Shown here in pieces: positions 24,159-36,399 of a DNA stretch of 64,000 nucleotides. Each line of letters starts with the position of its first letter. Position 1 is the first letter of the stretch. The notes under the pieces are model-generated. The model saw only the letters and a program-made list of their open reading frames with translations. It ran no database searches and was not told where the DNA came from. The position numbers were made by a program, and so were the translations under genes. The DNA comes from Codonopsis lanceolata (Eukaryota > Streptophyta > Magnoliopsida > Asterales > Campanulaceae): contig CM028378.1 of assembly GCA_013146195.2 (NCBI GenBank), positions 37,844,182 to 37,908,181 of the forward strand. Direction: 5' to 3'.

Positions 24159-26963
24159 ACCCCCCCTTCCCTTCCCGTCAATTATTTTTTCCTTTTCTGT
24201 TCCATTTTATATTGGAAAATGATTAGGATTATAAGTAATTTTTGTATAAATTTCTCCCACAAATCTAGGCGTCGTACATGAGTTATTAGAAAATCACATG
24301 TTATGTCATACAATATCTATCAATCAATTAATAACTATTACGGAGTATTAAAACAGAAGCCGCTACTGTCATGTGGATAAAATTCTTAAAACTAATTTGA
24401 TAAGATAAAACATATTTAGAATATAGTTTTACGAACAAATTTATAATATAGATTTATGATTTTTCTTTTTTTAAAATATTGTTTAATTAAACTATATTTT
24501 ATTCTATGTAATTTATACAAGTTTAATTTAATTGAAACTCTTCAATTTCCATCTCTTTTCATTTTCATAATTTTCAATTCATACAAATTGTCCACGGGAA
24601 AATTATATGATATTTATTCTTCTACAAATATATATTTATTAATTATTAATCTATTAATTATCGATTAAATATTATTAAAACATAAATTGTTGTTGTCACA
24701 TGATGACTTTCTGTTGAACACTTAAAGTTTTAAAGGAATTTTGTGATTCCACATGTCACATTCTTGTGAAGTTGTAATTTTTTTTCTAATTATTTTTACT
24801 GCAAAAAATTTAAAACCGATAGATTTTAAAACCATTACCTCATAAGTATAGTAAGTTTTTTTAATTATTTTTTGCTACCAAAGTCGATTAGTACGAGATA
24901 GATTTTATCACATTTGATTTAAATATGTTTCACTTGATTAGGACTCTAAATTTTAATAGTAAAAGTGTTTTTTGCACATAGATTTTGCCCGTGCTCAAAT
25001 ATTTTAATATTTCAATTACGTATCCATACGATCAATTTAGAATATTTACCTTAATTTTAGTTTTTTTCAATTTATTCAAATTAATTTTTTTAAACTATTT
25101 ATTAAAAGATTAGAAAATCATCTTATTATTAAAACCATGCATATTGCACTATATATTTTTTTCCTACCAAAAATTAAAACCGGATAGATTTAAAACCAGA
25201 GTCTCCTTTATACATGGTAAAGGTTTTTTTTTTACTATTTTTCGTTGACAAAATCGATTAATACCGGATATATTTTATAATATTTGATTTAAACTCTAAA
25301 TTTTTCATGGTAATTTTTTTGTGTAGATATATTTTATCAATTCTCATAGATTTTAATCTTTCAATTACATGACTATATGATCAATTTTGAATATTTACTT
25401 TTTGTCAAATTATTATAATTAAAAATTTTAATTATTTATATTACAAGTTTAGAAAATCATCTTATTATAAACAACTTTTTAAAAAAAAACTATTAAAATC
25501 ATGCATATGGTACTAAATATATCTATATATAAAAAAATTACTAATAAAAATTAAAATTGGATAGATTTTAAAACCGGTACTTCCTTTATACATGGTAAAA
25601 GTTTAATTTACCATTTTTTTATTGTCAAAATTGGTTAATATCATGATAGATTTTATCACATTTGATTTAGACAAGTTTTATTTGATTAAGACTCCTCAAT
25701 TCTCATAGTAGAAGTGTTTTAATTTTTATTATTTTACCAAAACTCGGTCAATTTAAAATAAATTTTATCTAATTTGATTAAACGTGTTCCACCAACACCA
25801 CGAACAACCACCACGAAATAGTTTATAGATTATATCTACAAAATTCGCATGAATTTTCGATTTGATGATTCAGTGTGATCTTACGCTTCTTTTTTTTAAT
25901 TTATTAATTATGTAGACATCTTAAGGTTGTTAATTCATTCAAATAGCTTACAGATTTTATATACAAAATTAAATTTCAGAAACAACACTAAGTCAGATAA
26001 TAACCTATCTATAACTATTACTAAAACAGAAGCCGCTACTGCCACGTGGCGGCTTTCTGTGAAAAGCTAAATTTTTTAAAGAAATTTGGTGCTGCCACGT
26101 GTCACCTTCGAAATGGTAAGTTTTTTTTTTCTTTTTTTAAAAATTGATTAGTTTAAGATAAAAATTATAAATCTAATTAGATAAGATAAAAATCTTAAAA
26201 CTAATTTGATAAGATAGATTTAAGATATAGTTTTACGAGTAAATTTATGATAGAGATTTAGGATTTTGTTTTTTTTTATTTTTTTTCAAATATCGCTTAA
26301 TTAAACTAGATTTTATTTTATGTAATTTATACAAGTTTAATTTGATTGAAACTCTTCAATTTCCATCTCTTTTCATTTTCTTACTATTTAATTTATACAA
26401 ATTATCAACGAGACAATTTTATGTTATTTTTTCTTCAACTAATCTATATTTATTAATCATTAATTAGTAATCTATTATTTATTTATTAACTATTTTTTAA
26501 AAAAAATCGTTGCTGTCATATGATGACTTTATGGTAAATGCTTAAATTTTTAAAAGATTTATGTGCGTTGATGTGACCTCTTCTTGTGAAGTTGTTTTTT
26601 TTTCTTATTATTTGGTGCATAAAATTAAAATCTGATAGATTTTAACAGCGGTACCTCCTTTATAAATGTTAGAAGTTTTTTTAATTGTTTTTTTGCTACC
26701 AAAATCAGTTAGTACGAGATAGATTTTATCACATTTGATTTAGGTGCGTTTCACTTGATTAGAACTCCAAATTTTCATGGAAAAATTTTTTTTGCGGGTG
26801 GATTTTATCAATTCTCATAGGTTTTAATCTTTCAATTACATATTCATATGATCAATTTTGAATATTTACCATATTTTTCTTTTTTTCAAATTATTCTAAT
26901 TAAATTTTTTAATTATTTGTTACAAGTTTATAAAATCATCTTATTTACCATATATTAAAACTA

Positions 26964-26964
<1 letters not shown>

Positions 26965-27020
<56 letters not shown>
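26965..27020. repeat. (AT)n microsatellite
   Basis: Uninterrupted TA dinucleotides, about 28 units. Confidence 0.95.
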
Positions 27021-27022
<2 letters not shown>

Positions 27023-27591
27023 CTGCCAAGAATCAAAACTGGATACATTTTGAAACCGGTGTCTCCTTTATGGATGGTAAAAGTTTTTTAAATCATTTTT
27101 TGCTTTTAAAATCGGTTATTATCATATAGATTTTATCACATTTGATTTAAACGTGTTTCATTTGATTAGGACTCCAAATTTTTATGATAATTTTTTTTTT
27201 ACGGATAGATTTTATCACATTTGATTTAGACGTGTTTCAATTGATTAAAACTCTTAAATTCTCATGGTAATTTGTTTTTTTACCATTTTTTGCTGCTAAA
27301 ATCGGTTTGTACCGGATATATTTTATCACATTTGATTTAGACAAGTTTCAATTGATTATAACTCCTCAATTATCATGGTAGAAGTTTTTTTAATTTTTAT
27401 TATTTTACTAAAACTCAGTCAATTTAAAATAGATTTTATCCAATTTAATTAAACATGTTCCACCAAAACAACAAACAATCACTGCGAAATACTTATCCTT
27501 CATCAAACACCTCATTATCGAGTTTGTCTTCGTGGTACTTCTCCTCCCCCCTAAGAATATTTGTTTGATTTTATAATTCTTCGTGTTACTT

Positions 27592-27606
27592 CCCCCCCCC
27601 CCCCCC
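27592..27606. repeat. Poly-C run (15)
   Basis: A C15 homopolymer between two copies of a 30-bp AGAATATTTGTTTGATTTTA module; possibly a mis-sequenced length. Confidence 0.85.
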
Positions 27607-29234
27607 AGAATATTTGTTTGATTTTATAATTCGCATAAATTTTGGTTTGATGATTCGGTGTAATCTCAAGATTTTTTTAATTTATTAATTATGTGAATAT
27701 CTTTGTTGGTTCATTCAAATAGCTTGCAAATTCTATCTACAAAATTAAGTTTAAGAAACAACACTAAATCAACCATGCATCGCACGGTAATAATATAGTT
27801 ATTATTAAAACATAAACCGCTTTTGACACGTGACAACTTTCTATGAAATGACTGACACGTGTCAATTTTTTATAAAATAAGAGAAGATTTTATGTTTGTT
27901 TTTTGCAAGTATAGTTTAATTTAAAACCAAATTTTATCATATTTAAATTATACAAGTTTAACTTGACACAAAGTTTTCGATTCTTATCCATTTTCATCTC
28001 TTTATACTATTTTATTTATACAAGTTATTTAGCAGATAATTATATGTTAATTTTTTCTTCTATTAATCTATATCTATTAATTATTAATTGAGTAATTTTT
28101 TGATCAAGTGATGGCCTATAAATTTTTTACACAGGTGACCATTGCATCATGACTCGTGTCAGTCACTATCTTTGTTTTGATTTATTTAGATTTTGGTTGC
28201 CCACGTGTAGTGTTCAAATATCGTATCTCATATGAATGAAAAATTAATATTAATTACTGCTAACAGAAGTCACTGCTGCCACATCGACTTCAGTTAAAGT
28301 GATCAATTTCACTAGAAAAATTATTAATTAATCTATATCTATTAATTATTAATTTTTTAAGCTTTTAAGTTTTTAAGTTTTTTTTTTCTACAGAAAATTC
28401 ATATGCAAATCTTTCAATTACCCATTTGAAATTTTGAATGATTAATTTCAATCTATTCTATTGACTATTACTAAAATAGAACTTCTGCTACTACGTGGCA
28501 ACTTTCGGTGAAATTACTATCACGTGTCAACTTTCTATAAAATAAGAAAAGAATTTTCTTTTGTCAAATATAGCTTAAGTTAAAACTAGACTTTATTCTA
28601 TTTAATTTATACAAGTTTTTCTTTGACCGAAACTCTTCGATTTTCATCAATTTTCATTTCCCTACTATTTTATTTATACAAGTTATTTACATGAAAAGTT
28701 TATCTTAACTTTTTTTCTATTAATATATATCTATTAACTATTAATTGAAAAAGTTTTTATCAATCAACCGTGTAGATTTTTTTTATACAATCGGCCCTTA
28801 GATCATGACACGTGTCAATCAAAACATTTGTCTTGATTTACTTAAATTTTGGTTACTCACGTGTCATGTTAAAAAATGTCGTTTGTGTAAAAATGATTTT
28901 ACACTGCTGGTGGATGAAAGTTTAATTCTTATTAATTACTACTAACAGATGTTACTGCTAACACATGATGGCTTTTTGTTAAAATGATCAATTTCACCAG
29001 AAAATTACTAATTAGTATATATTTATTAATTATTAATTACTTTATTTCTTAAGCTGTTTTTCTACCGAAAATTTTTAGGCAAATCTTTCAATTACCCATT
29101 CATTGATAAATTTCAATATTTACATTATTTTATTTTTGTTTAAAGTATTCTAATTTAAAATTTTAATTACTTATAACAAGTTTAGAAAATAATCTTATTA
29201 AAAATAACTTTTACAAACAAAAATATTATTCTAA

Positions 29235-29260
29235 CCGTGCATCGCACGGGTATAAACTAG
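29235..29260 (+). mobile_element. Helitron 3' terminus (hairpin + CTAG)
   Basis: CCGTGC-ATC-GCACGG forms a 6-bp stem, followed ten bases later by CTAG and a host T. This is the terminal structure of plant Helitrons. Confidence 0.8.
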
Positions 29261-29950
29261 TTCTACTTAATAAAATAGTTGTCACCTAAATGTGTAGAAA
29301 AAAAGTGTGCAAAAAATTATATCTCTATCACGATTCTTTTATACAGTATTTCATAATTTTTCTTTTTCTTTTTTAATCTTTTGTTTGAGTAACTCAATCC
29401 CTCGAGTTTATTATTTAAAACTCAAAAGTGAAATATTTACCAAAGAGTTAGCTGATTATCTTACAATAGGTTTTTGCATCCGTGCGTTAAACTCACGTAA
29501 TGTATCTTATTAAACTGAACTATACATAAATAATAAGTAAAATGAAGAAAAAGAAAAAATTAAAATAATAAATTAAGGAAAACCGCTTAAATAAAAATGT
29601 ATCATTGTAAATTTGTACTAATCAGATTTTTATTACCCATTACAATTTGTTTTGATTGATCTGTTTCACTAATATGAATAAGTGCGACATTTTGGAGACT
29701 ATTGTTATTTATTTTTACAAATGTGATTGTGAACAGATTTCTTATAATTTATATTGATTTTAGAAATCAAAAATTGAGTGATTCAATTACCCATGTGATG
29801 CTTCGGTTACTCATGATTTCTACATTCATTCAACATTATTTACAATGTAACAAATATAGTTGTTACATTCAATTAACTTGGTTTTAAAAAGCAGAAAATG
29901 AAGAGTTTTTGCAAAAATCTAAATACAAGCCAAAATAAAGAAGTATGTGA

Positions 29951-29988
<38 letters not shown>

Positions 29989-30189
29989 GCAAGGGTAGAT
30001 TTCTCCCTTCAAAATCTCACTTTTGAATTATTAACTTTTGAGTTACCATTTCGCTCTTTCTCTCTCATATCTTCTCTGGTTGTATTTCTCTTTATCTCTC
30101 TCGTCTCCTCCATATTTTCTCTCTCATCACCACCATCTCCTCTTTTTTAATTATGTTTAAACATTTTTCTCTCTTTAAATATAAAAAGT
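29261..30189. other. AT-rich DNA, no gene seen
   Basis: Contains an (AT)n tract at 29955-29985 and a CT-rich stretch at 30045-30145. It may be the 5' part of the Helitron that ends at 31662; no 5' terminus was identified. Confidence 0.4.
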
Positions 30190-30930
30190 AGTAACTAAAA
30201 CAAAAATAATAGTTTCAGAGTCAAGAAAACAAAAATACAAGAGGTTAGTAAAATAAAAATAATTTATAGAATAAGCCACTATAAAAATAAAAGTTACATA
30301 ATCAACAAAACAAAAATAATTTAATGCGGATTTTAGTAATATAAAATAATTTACGGAACAAAAATTTAAAACAAATTCTTAAAAATATATATGTAAAACA
30401 AAAATACGTTAGTAAAATAAAAATATTTGATTGAACAAAAATAATAGCTACAAAGTCAATAAAAGCAAAAAACAATTTAAACCGAGGTTACTAAAATAAT
30501 AAAAATAATTTTTGGAACAAAATTTTAAAACAAATTCTTAAAAATAGCTATGTAAAACAAATGCATTAGTTAAATAAAAATATTTGATGGAACAAAAAGA
30601 ATAGTTACGAAAGTCAATAAAACAAAAATAATTTAAACTGAGGTTAGTAAAATTATAAAAATAATTTACAGAACAAAAGTTTAAAAAAAATTCTTAAAAA
30701 TATTTATGTAAAACAAAAATATGTTAGTAAAATAAAAATATTTGATGGAATAAAAATAATAGTTACATAGTCAATAAAACAAATCAATTTAAACCAATGT
30801 TAGCAGAATAATAATAAAAAATTGTGGAACAAATTTTTTCTGTAAAACTATTTCTTAAAAAAAAAATAGTTACGAAGTCAATAAAACAAAAAAATATAAT
30901 AGAAGTTATTAAAATCAAAACAATTTACAA
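30190..30930. repeat. About 157-bp A-rich tandem repeat, ~4-5 copies
   Basis: Units restart with AACAAAAATAATAGTTAC near 30198, 30434, 30594 and 30752. Each contains AAAACAAAAATAATTTAAAC and TTCTTAAAAATAT. They are located just 5' of the Helitron helicase relic. Confidence 0.7.
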
Positions 30931-31104
30931 AACAAAAATAATAGTTAACGGTAAAAAAAAATTCGTTATTTTGATTTTAGCTTATTTTCTTCTTAGAAAT
31001 TTCTTTATTCATAAAATACAAATATAATTTAATAAAAGTAATCATTCAAAAGGAATAACTAATTTGAGTTCAAATTCTATTTGCAGGACGGAAAAAATTA
31101 AAGT

Positions 31105-31587
31105 TTGTTCGAAGACATTAATTATACAGAGTTTTTGAATAGTATAAAGTGTTCGGGGTTGTCAAGCCATGAATTGACACTTAAAATTAGTGTTCCTGTA
31201 ATGCTACTGACAAACATTGATCATGCTGCAGGGTTGTGCAATAGAACAAGACTAATCATCATAAATCTTGTGGATCACATTGTTGAAACAATTTTTTTGA
31301 AAAGAAGCAATGTTGGAGAAAATGCTTTTATCCCAAAATTGTCATTAGATCTATCCGATGTAAGATTGTCTTTCAAGTTTCAAAGAAAACAATTTACATT
31401 ACTGATATCATATGGAATGATAATTAACAAGACTAATCGTATTGTCTAGAGTAACAAATTATTTTGGTTTGAAGATATTGATATGCGGTGAATATGAAAA
31501 ACTAACTAATAAGACAACAAATGTTGTGTATAAGAAATTTTTTGTAGAATCTATAATGATTAATGATATACTTATGTGTAATTGTTA
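31105..31587 (+). pseudogene. Helitron helicase (PIF1-like) C-terminal relic
   Basis: This reads FLNSIKCSGLSSHELTLKIS, PVMLLTNIDHAAGLCNRTRL and LSFKFQRKQFTLLISYGMII. These are the conserved C-terminal blocks of the RepHel helicase of plant Helitrons. After the stop at 31447 another frame continues VTNYFGLKILICGEYEKLTN and KTTNVVYKKFF, the usual last block. The segment normally lying between (the HGQLYVA motif) is deleted. The N-terminal Rep domain and most of the helicase are absent. Confidence 0.8.
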
Positions 31588-31592
31588 ATAAA

Positions 31593-31831
31593 TTGATTCT
31601 CTTTATTCTGTTTATGTACGATTTAGTTGACGTGCGTTTAACGCACCGGTTAAAAAAACTAGTTTAACCATAACATTGACATTTTTTATATTTTTAATTC
31701 CCAAAGCAAAAGTTTAACATTAAATGTAATCTAGATTTTGAAGGTTAGACTTATTTAATGATGATATATTTTTAGTAAGTGGATTTAGGCGGGAAATTAA
31801 ATGTGTTATGTGCATTAACCATTATATATAT
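31593..31831 (+). repeat. 239-bp duplicated block, copy 1
   Basis: Contains the Helitron 3' end plus about 170 bp of downstream flank. Nearly identical to 33873-34110, in the same orientation. Confidence 0.9.
31632..31662 (+). mobile_element. Helitron 3' terminus downstream of the helicase relic
   Basis: GTGCGTTTAACGCAC is a 6-bp-stem hairpin, followed by CGGTTAAAAAAACTAG and then T. It closes the element that carries the helicase relic. Confidence 0.8.
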
Positions 31832-31832
31832 A

Positions 31833-33300
31833 CTAGTACTCTTGCCCGTGCCGATGGCACGGCACCAGTTTGAGAATTTATAAATAAATGTAACAGATAC
31901 TGTGGAAATAAACTATTAAAAATATTACTTTTATTAAAAAAATTGACTTTCAAATGGGGTCTTTTTGCCCGGAACTGAGGCATTAATTAATAATTTGTAT
32001 ACGAAATTGCAGGCCGGAAAAAGCGGGTCAGACAAAAATTAAATTGATTAAGTTAATTACGATAACAGTTAAAAAGAAAAAAAAAACAAATCTTTCAAAT
32101 TACAAAACTTACGATTTTTTTAATTTTTTTTAATTTGTATACGAAATTACGGGTCAAAAAAAATTAAATTGCTTAAGTAAATTACGATAACAATTAAAAA
32201 TAAAAAAATACAAATTTTCGCAACCATAAAACTGTAAAACCGTAAAATATTAACTGTAAAACCTTAATAAGTAACTAATTTTCGCAAATGTAAAATAATA
32301 ACTGTAAACCGTCTTGTAAAGCGTAATATCTCAATAATTTTCGCAGTAATAAAATATGGATGAAAAAAAACGTGATAAAAACGATTGAGATTGTAAGATT
32401 ATACGTTATAGATAGACAATCTTAATATTTCATATATATCAATATTACATTGAAATGAATGCCCACACATAATTTTTCATTTAAAAATTTGATATTCGTC
32501 AATAACTTTAACTTATACTTCCTAATTTAAACATGTGCTACCATTAATTAATAATATATAAAAAATAAAATTCATGCTTTATAAAAATTAAATTGATTCA
32601 AGTAATTACAATAACACCGTAAATTACAGTAAAAGATTGAGTTAGACAGAAGTTAAAAATAATTGAGTGAGAGAGAGTGGGTTAAGTTTAGTTATGTTGG
32701 TAAATTAAGTTAGGTAAAAGGTAGTTACCAACCATGTGAGGATATGAGAGAATTACAGCCGTAAGATTAAAGTAAAAAAATTAATTATAACCACTTTTTA
32801 TCTCAAGTCAATTACACACGTATAAACCGAGCTGTATTGTGCTCGTGCCCATGGCACGGCACGAATAGGAAGAATAAATCAATATATATTTTAATCATGT
32901 TTCAAAAAGAGTCTAAAATTGTGTTTTATATATTTTTCATTAAATAATTAAAAATGTATTAAACAATAAAAAAATGGTCTTAACAACATTCTTGGATATA
33001 TCGACATTTATTCGAATACTGACACGTCCCATAATTGAGAACGATGTATTAAAAAATATATTAAAAATTAAAATAAAAACAGTAATAAAAACATTTTTTT
33101 CTTTTGGAGTGGTTTTAACAAAATAAAAAAACGAACATATTTTGTAAGAAAAACCCAATAAAAGTTGTGCGGGGAATAAATTACAGCTCGTGCCCGTGCC
33201 CGTGCACATGGCACGACGCGAGTAGGAAGAATAAATCAATATATATTTTAATCATGTTTCAAAAAGAATCTAAAATTGTGTTTTATATATTACAGCCCGT
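31833..33300 (-). mobile_element. Minus-strand Helitron 3' ends, nested
   Basis: On the minus strand, GCCGTGCCATCGGCACGGGC, then AAGAGTACTAG and T, ends at 31833. Related hairpins built on GTGCC...GGCAC occur at about 32840-32862, 33186-33215 and 33295-33315. A 75-bp block beginning AGGAAGAATAAATCAATATA is repeated at 32866 and 33221. The interior is AT-rich without genes. Confidence 0.6.
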
Positions 33301-33761
33301 ACCTGTGCCCCAATAGATTAACTTGGGTGCTCCTCGAGTAGGTGCTAACAATATCATGTACCACTTTTTTGTATCTTTTCACGCATTACTAATTAGAATG
33401 AGACATGTGGCTTATTTTCGTGATAGATTTTTAATGTCTTTAAGCTAATGAGTTTGAAAAAAAAAACAAATTAATTTAGATTTTGATTACAGAAAAAAAT
33501 AGCTTTTACTTGTTGATGAATTTACAATAATTTTTTTAATTAGTACTCCTAATATTTTCGAAATCAAATCTAAATAATTTTTTTATTTTTTTTCTTCACC
33601 TCAGCAAGAATCTTCTTACCAAAAAAATCACATACATATCTTAATTTTAAACTGTAAAAGGAGGAGAAACTCATTGGAATTGGAAGACGCGAACTGCCGG
33701 AGAAACACTCGGAAAGGAAAGAGGAGTTGGAGTTGTATAGGGAAAGGGGGACGCAGAGGGA

Positions 33762-33860
33762 CCGTTTGATATGAAGTAAAATAATCAATCTCAGCCGTTT
33801 GATATAAAGTAAAATAATCAATCTTAGCCGTTTGATATAAAGTAAAATAACCAATCTCAG
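33762..33860. repeat. 33-bp tandem repeat, three copies
   Basis: Units at 33762, 33795 and 33828 each start CCGTTTGATAT(A/G)AAGTAAA and end CAATCT(C/T)AG; a fourth is begun at 33861 (CCGTTC). The copies are almost identical, suggesting recent expansion. Confidence 0.95.
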
Positions 33861-33872
33861 CCGTTCTTTATC

Positions 33873-34110
33873 TTGATTCTCTTTATTCTGTTTATGTACG
33901 ATTTAGTTGACGTGCGTTTAACGCACCTGTTAAAAAAACTAGTTTAACCATAACATTGACATTTTTTTATTTTTAATTCCCAAAGCTAAAGTTTAACATT
34001 AAATGTAATCTAGATTTTGAAGGTTAGACTTATTTAATGATGATCTATTTTTAGTAAGTGGATTTAGGCGGGAAATTAAATGTGTTATGTGCATTAACCA
34101 TTATATATAT
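33873..34110 (+). repeat. 239-bp duplicated block, copy 2
   Basis: Second copy of 31593-31831 with only a few differences. It includes a second Helitron hairpin and CTAG (33912-33942). Confidence 0.9.
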
Positions 34111-36399
34111 TTAATATTTAGTTTCTTTTAAAACTCGATATATGTGACTCATAATTAAAATAAGATTAAAAAGTAAGGGTTAAATAAAAGTGTTGTTCTA
34201 AAAATAAAAATTTTAAATAAAACAATTATTTTATGACATACAAAAAAAACAATAATTTTAGGATCGAGAGAGTATGAGACATAACTATCTTAGATACATT
34301 CATTCTTTTTGAAAAATGACAAATATACAAAATTCAACAGATTCAATTAGACAATTACATCCGTATTTATAAAATTTTAGCACACCAGCTTGGGCGTTGG
34401 AACGAGTGTGGACATCCGTACCATTTCAGGTTAACGCATTAACTGCATTTTTTATTAATTATTTTAATAATTTATAATTCCCTTGCATAAGTTGGCAACA
34501 CTTGGTAAATTGTTCTGTTTTTACCAAATTCTTAAATTAATAACTCTTAAAAAAATACTAACATACTAATTCATGTCAAAAATTTAACACAAATCATCCT
34601 AAACATAATAACAGTCAAGAACAACATTTAAATTTGACAAAAAAATATTTAGATAAGACGATTTTACAGATATTTTTTATAAGACGGATCTTCTTTACCG
34701 ACTTCAACCAAAAGCATATTTATAACTGCCCCAAAAATTGGTTCAAAGCAGCTTCATAATTGTAATTTTTAATTTAACCCTCAATATTTACTTAATATTA
34801 ATATAAACAATTTTTCTTTTTAATAAAGAAGAAGCAATTGTATTAGGTTTCAACGGAACCATGAATTGCAATGGATATGAAGAGGTTCGGCCAAAAAATT
34901 TAAGGAGACAATGTGATATTTCGCACTTGTGTTTGGCTGAAACGGTGGTATATATAAAATAAAATTTATGTGATTTGGAGTGTTTGTATATATTATATAA
35001 TATAAAACAAACATGAATTTATGCTTGTCTCCACTTTGTTGGTTTGTATCTTATTGGTTCAAAATCATAATCATAAGAATAGGGTCTTGATTTCTCACTT
35101 CTCGCCCGTCTCTCTCCCTTCCTGCCTCGCCTTCAACATCCCTCTCTGGCTCTCTCTAACATCTCCACCAAAGATGTTCCCCAAATGGTGTTCCTCATGG
35201 GTCCTCCATGCCCCGTACCACCATTTTAATAATACTAACGCTCTAATAACAAAACTCTCCACAGATAGATCGCAAAGGTAAAAACGTCTTACCTACTTGA
35301 CTACCTTTCTCATTCAACTTTATTAGCTTACTCAAAAAGGTTTAAATAGCAATTTGATTATCTTATTTTAACTTTTTTTCCTTAAGCACATAATTTTTTT
35401 TTTCGCAATTTAATTACTCTACTTAAACAAAAATAGCACGTTCATCATTCTGTCAAGATTTTTGGATGAAAAATTTAAAACATTTATGAAAATCCAAAAA
35501 TACCCTTAATATCATAAACCCAATTATACCCCCCATAAACTCTTTTTTCTTCAATAATGGTAGTCTTCCCTCCACTAAAGCTTCTTTTCCTCAGAAGCTC
35601 TATGGTTTCTTCCATTAATGGAAATACTCTCTCTCTTAACAAATCATTATTTTTATTTGGGAATCAACTGAGGACACACCTCATCCATTCTTGAATAATC
35701 ATCCATCAAAAAAAGTTACTTTGATTCAATACCTAAATGGAAAGTCAACATTCCTTTTAATTTCTAGATCAAAAATACCAAGATGTTCAAGAAAAGTCTA
35801 CTGCAAATTGAGCTGTTTTTGCTCTAAGATCAATAAACATGGAAACTACTTATGCATAAAAGACAAAGCATAGGCAAAGATTAAAACCGAACACCACTAC
35901 AAAAGCAGAGAAGGACTAGCAACAAAACCACATATCACCAAAGTCAAAATCCCCTCTTGAAGCAAACAAGACCCTAGTTTTTTATTTCCCCCAAATCATT
36001 AATCAATATGAACATATCTCTACTAATTACGATTATTCTCTGTATCTGTCCAATTCATCTCTAATGGCGTCATTTGGTATGTTGAGATCTGCAATCTTCA
36101 TGGTGATGTAATTGAAAATTGTTTTCTACCTAAATAATTAAATCTTAGTTGATCCGCCAAAGCTGACTTGAGATGAGACGAAATATGGATCTTGACCCAT
36201 TAGAAAAATATTTGATTTTTTTTTCCGAATTAATGGTGAGGGTCATTAATTTGATATAAAATAGTAGGAGCTATATTTATAAAATCCTTAAATATAGTTT
36301 GTATTTAATGGCACTTATTTTTGCATATTTTTTGTGATAGATATCAATTGTTGCTAATACTCAAACTCAAAATTATTGTTGCGATCAGTCCTTGAGAAT
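34111..36399. other. AT-rich intergenic DNA, no gene seen
   Basis: Short open frames (for example 35021-35281) have no recognisable domain. No element ends were identified. Confidence 0.4.

Larger units (their letters stand above)
24313..29260 (+). mobile_element. Nested/tandem cluster of non-autonomous Helitrons
   Basis: An AT-rich block in which a start motif recurs: CTATTACTAAAACAGAAGCC at 26008 (preceded by A) and variants at about 24335, 27797, 28455 and 28955. Helitron-type 3' ends occur at 27773-27798 (CATGCATCGCACGG, degenerate) and 29235-29260. Internal modules such as AAACCGGTACCTCCTTTATA, GATAGATTTTATCACATTTG and TTTCACTTGATTAGGACTCC recur at least six times between 24800 and 27400. 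No protein is encoded. The number of separate insertions cannot be resolved by eye. Confidence 0.7.

Noticed and set aside
24313..29260. CRISPR-like or centromeric satellite array
   Set aside because: The repeats are irregularly spaced modules with Helitron termini, not regular units with spacers or a constant monomer.
35021..35281. 86-codon plus-strand frame
   Set aside because: AT-rich intergenic context, no domain, no splice or promoter signals.
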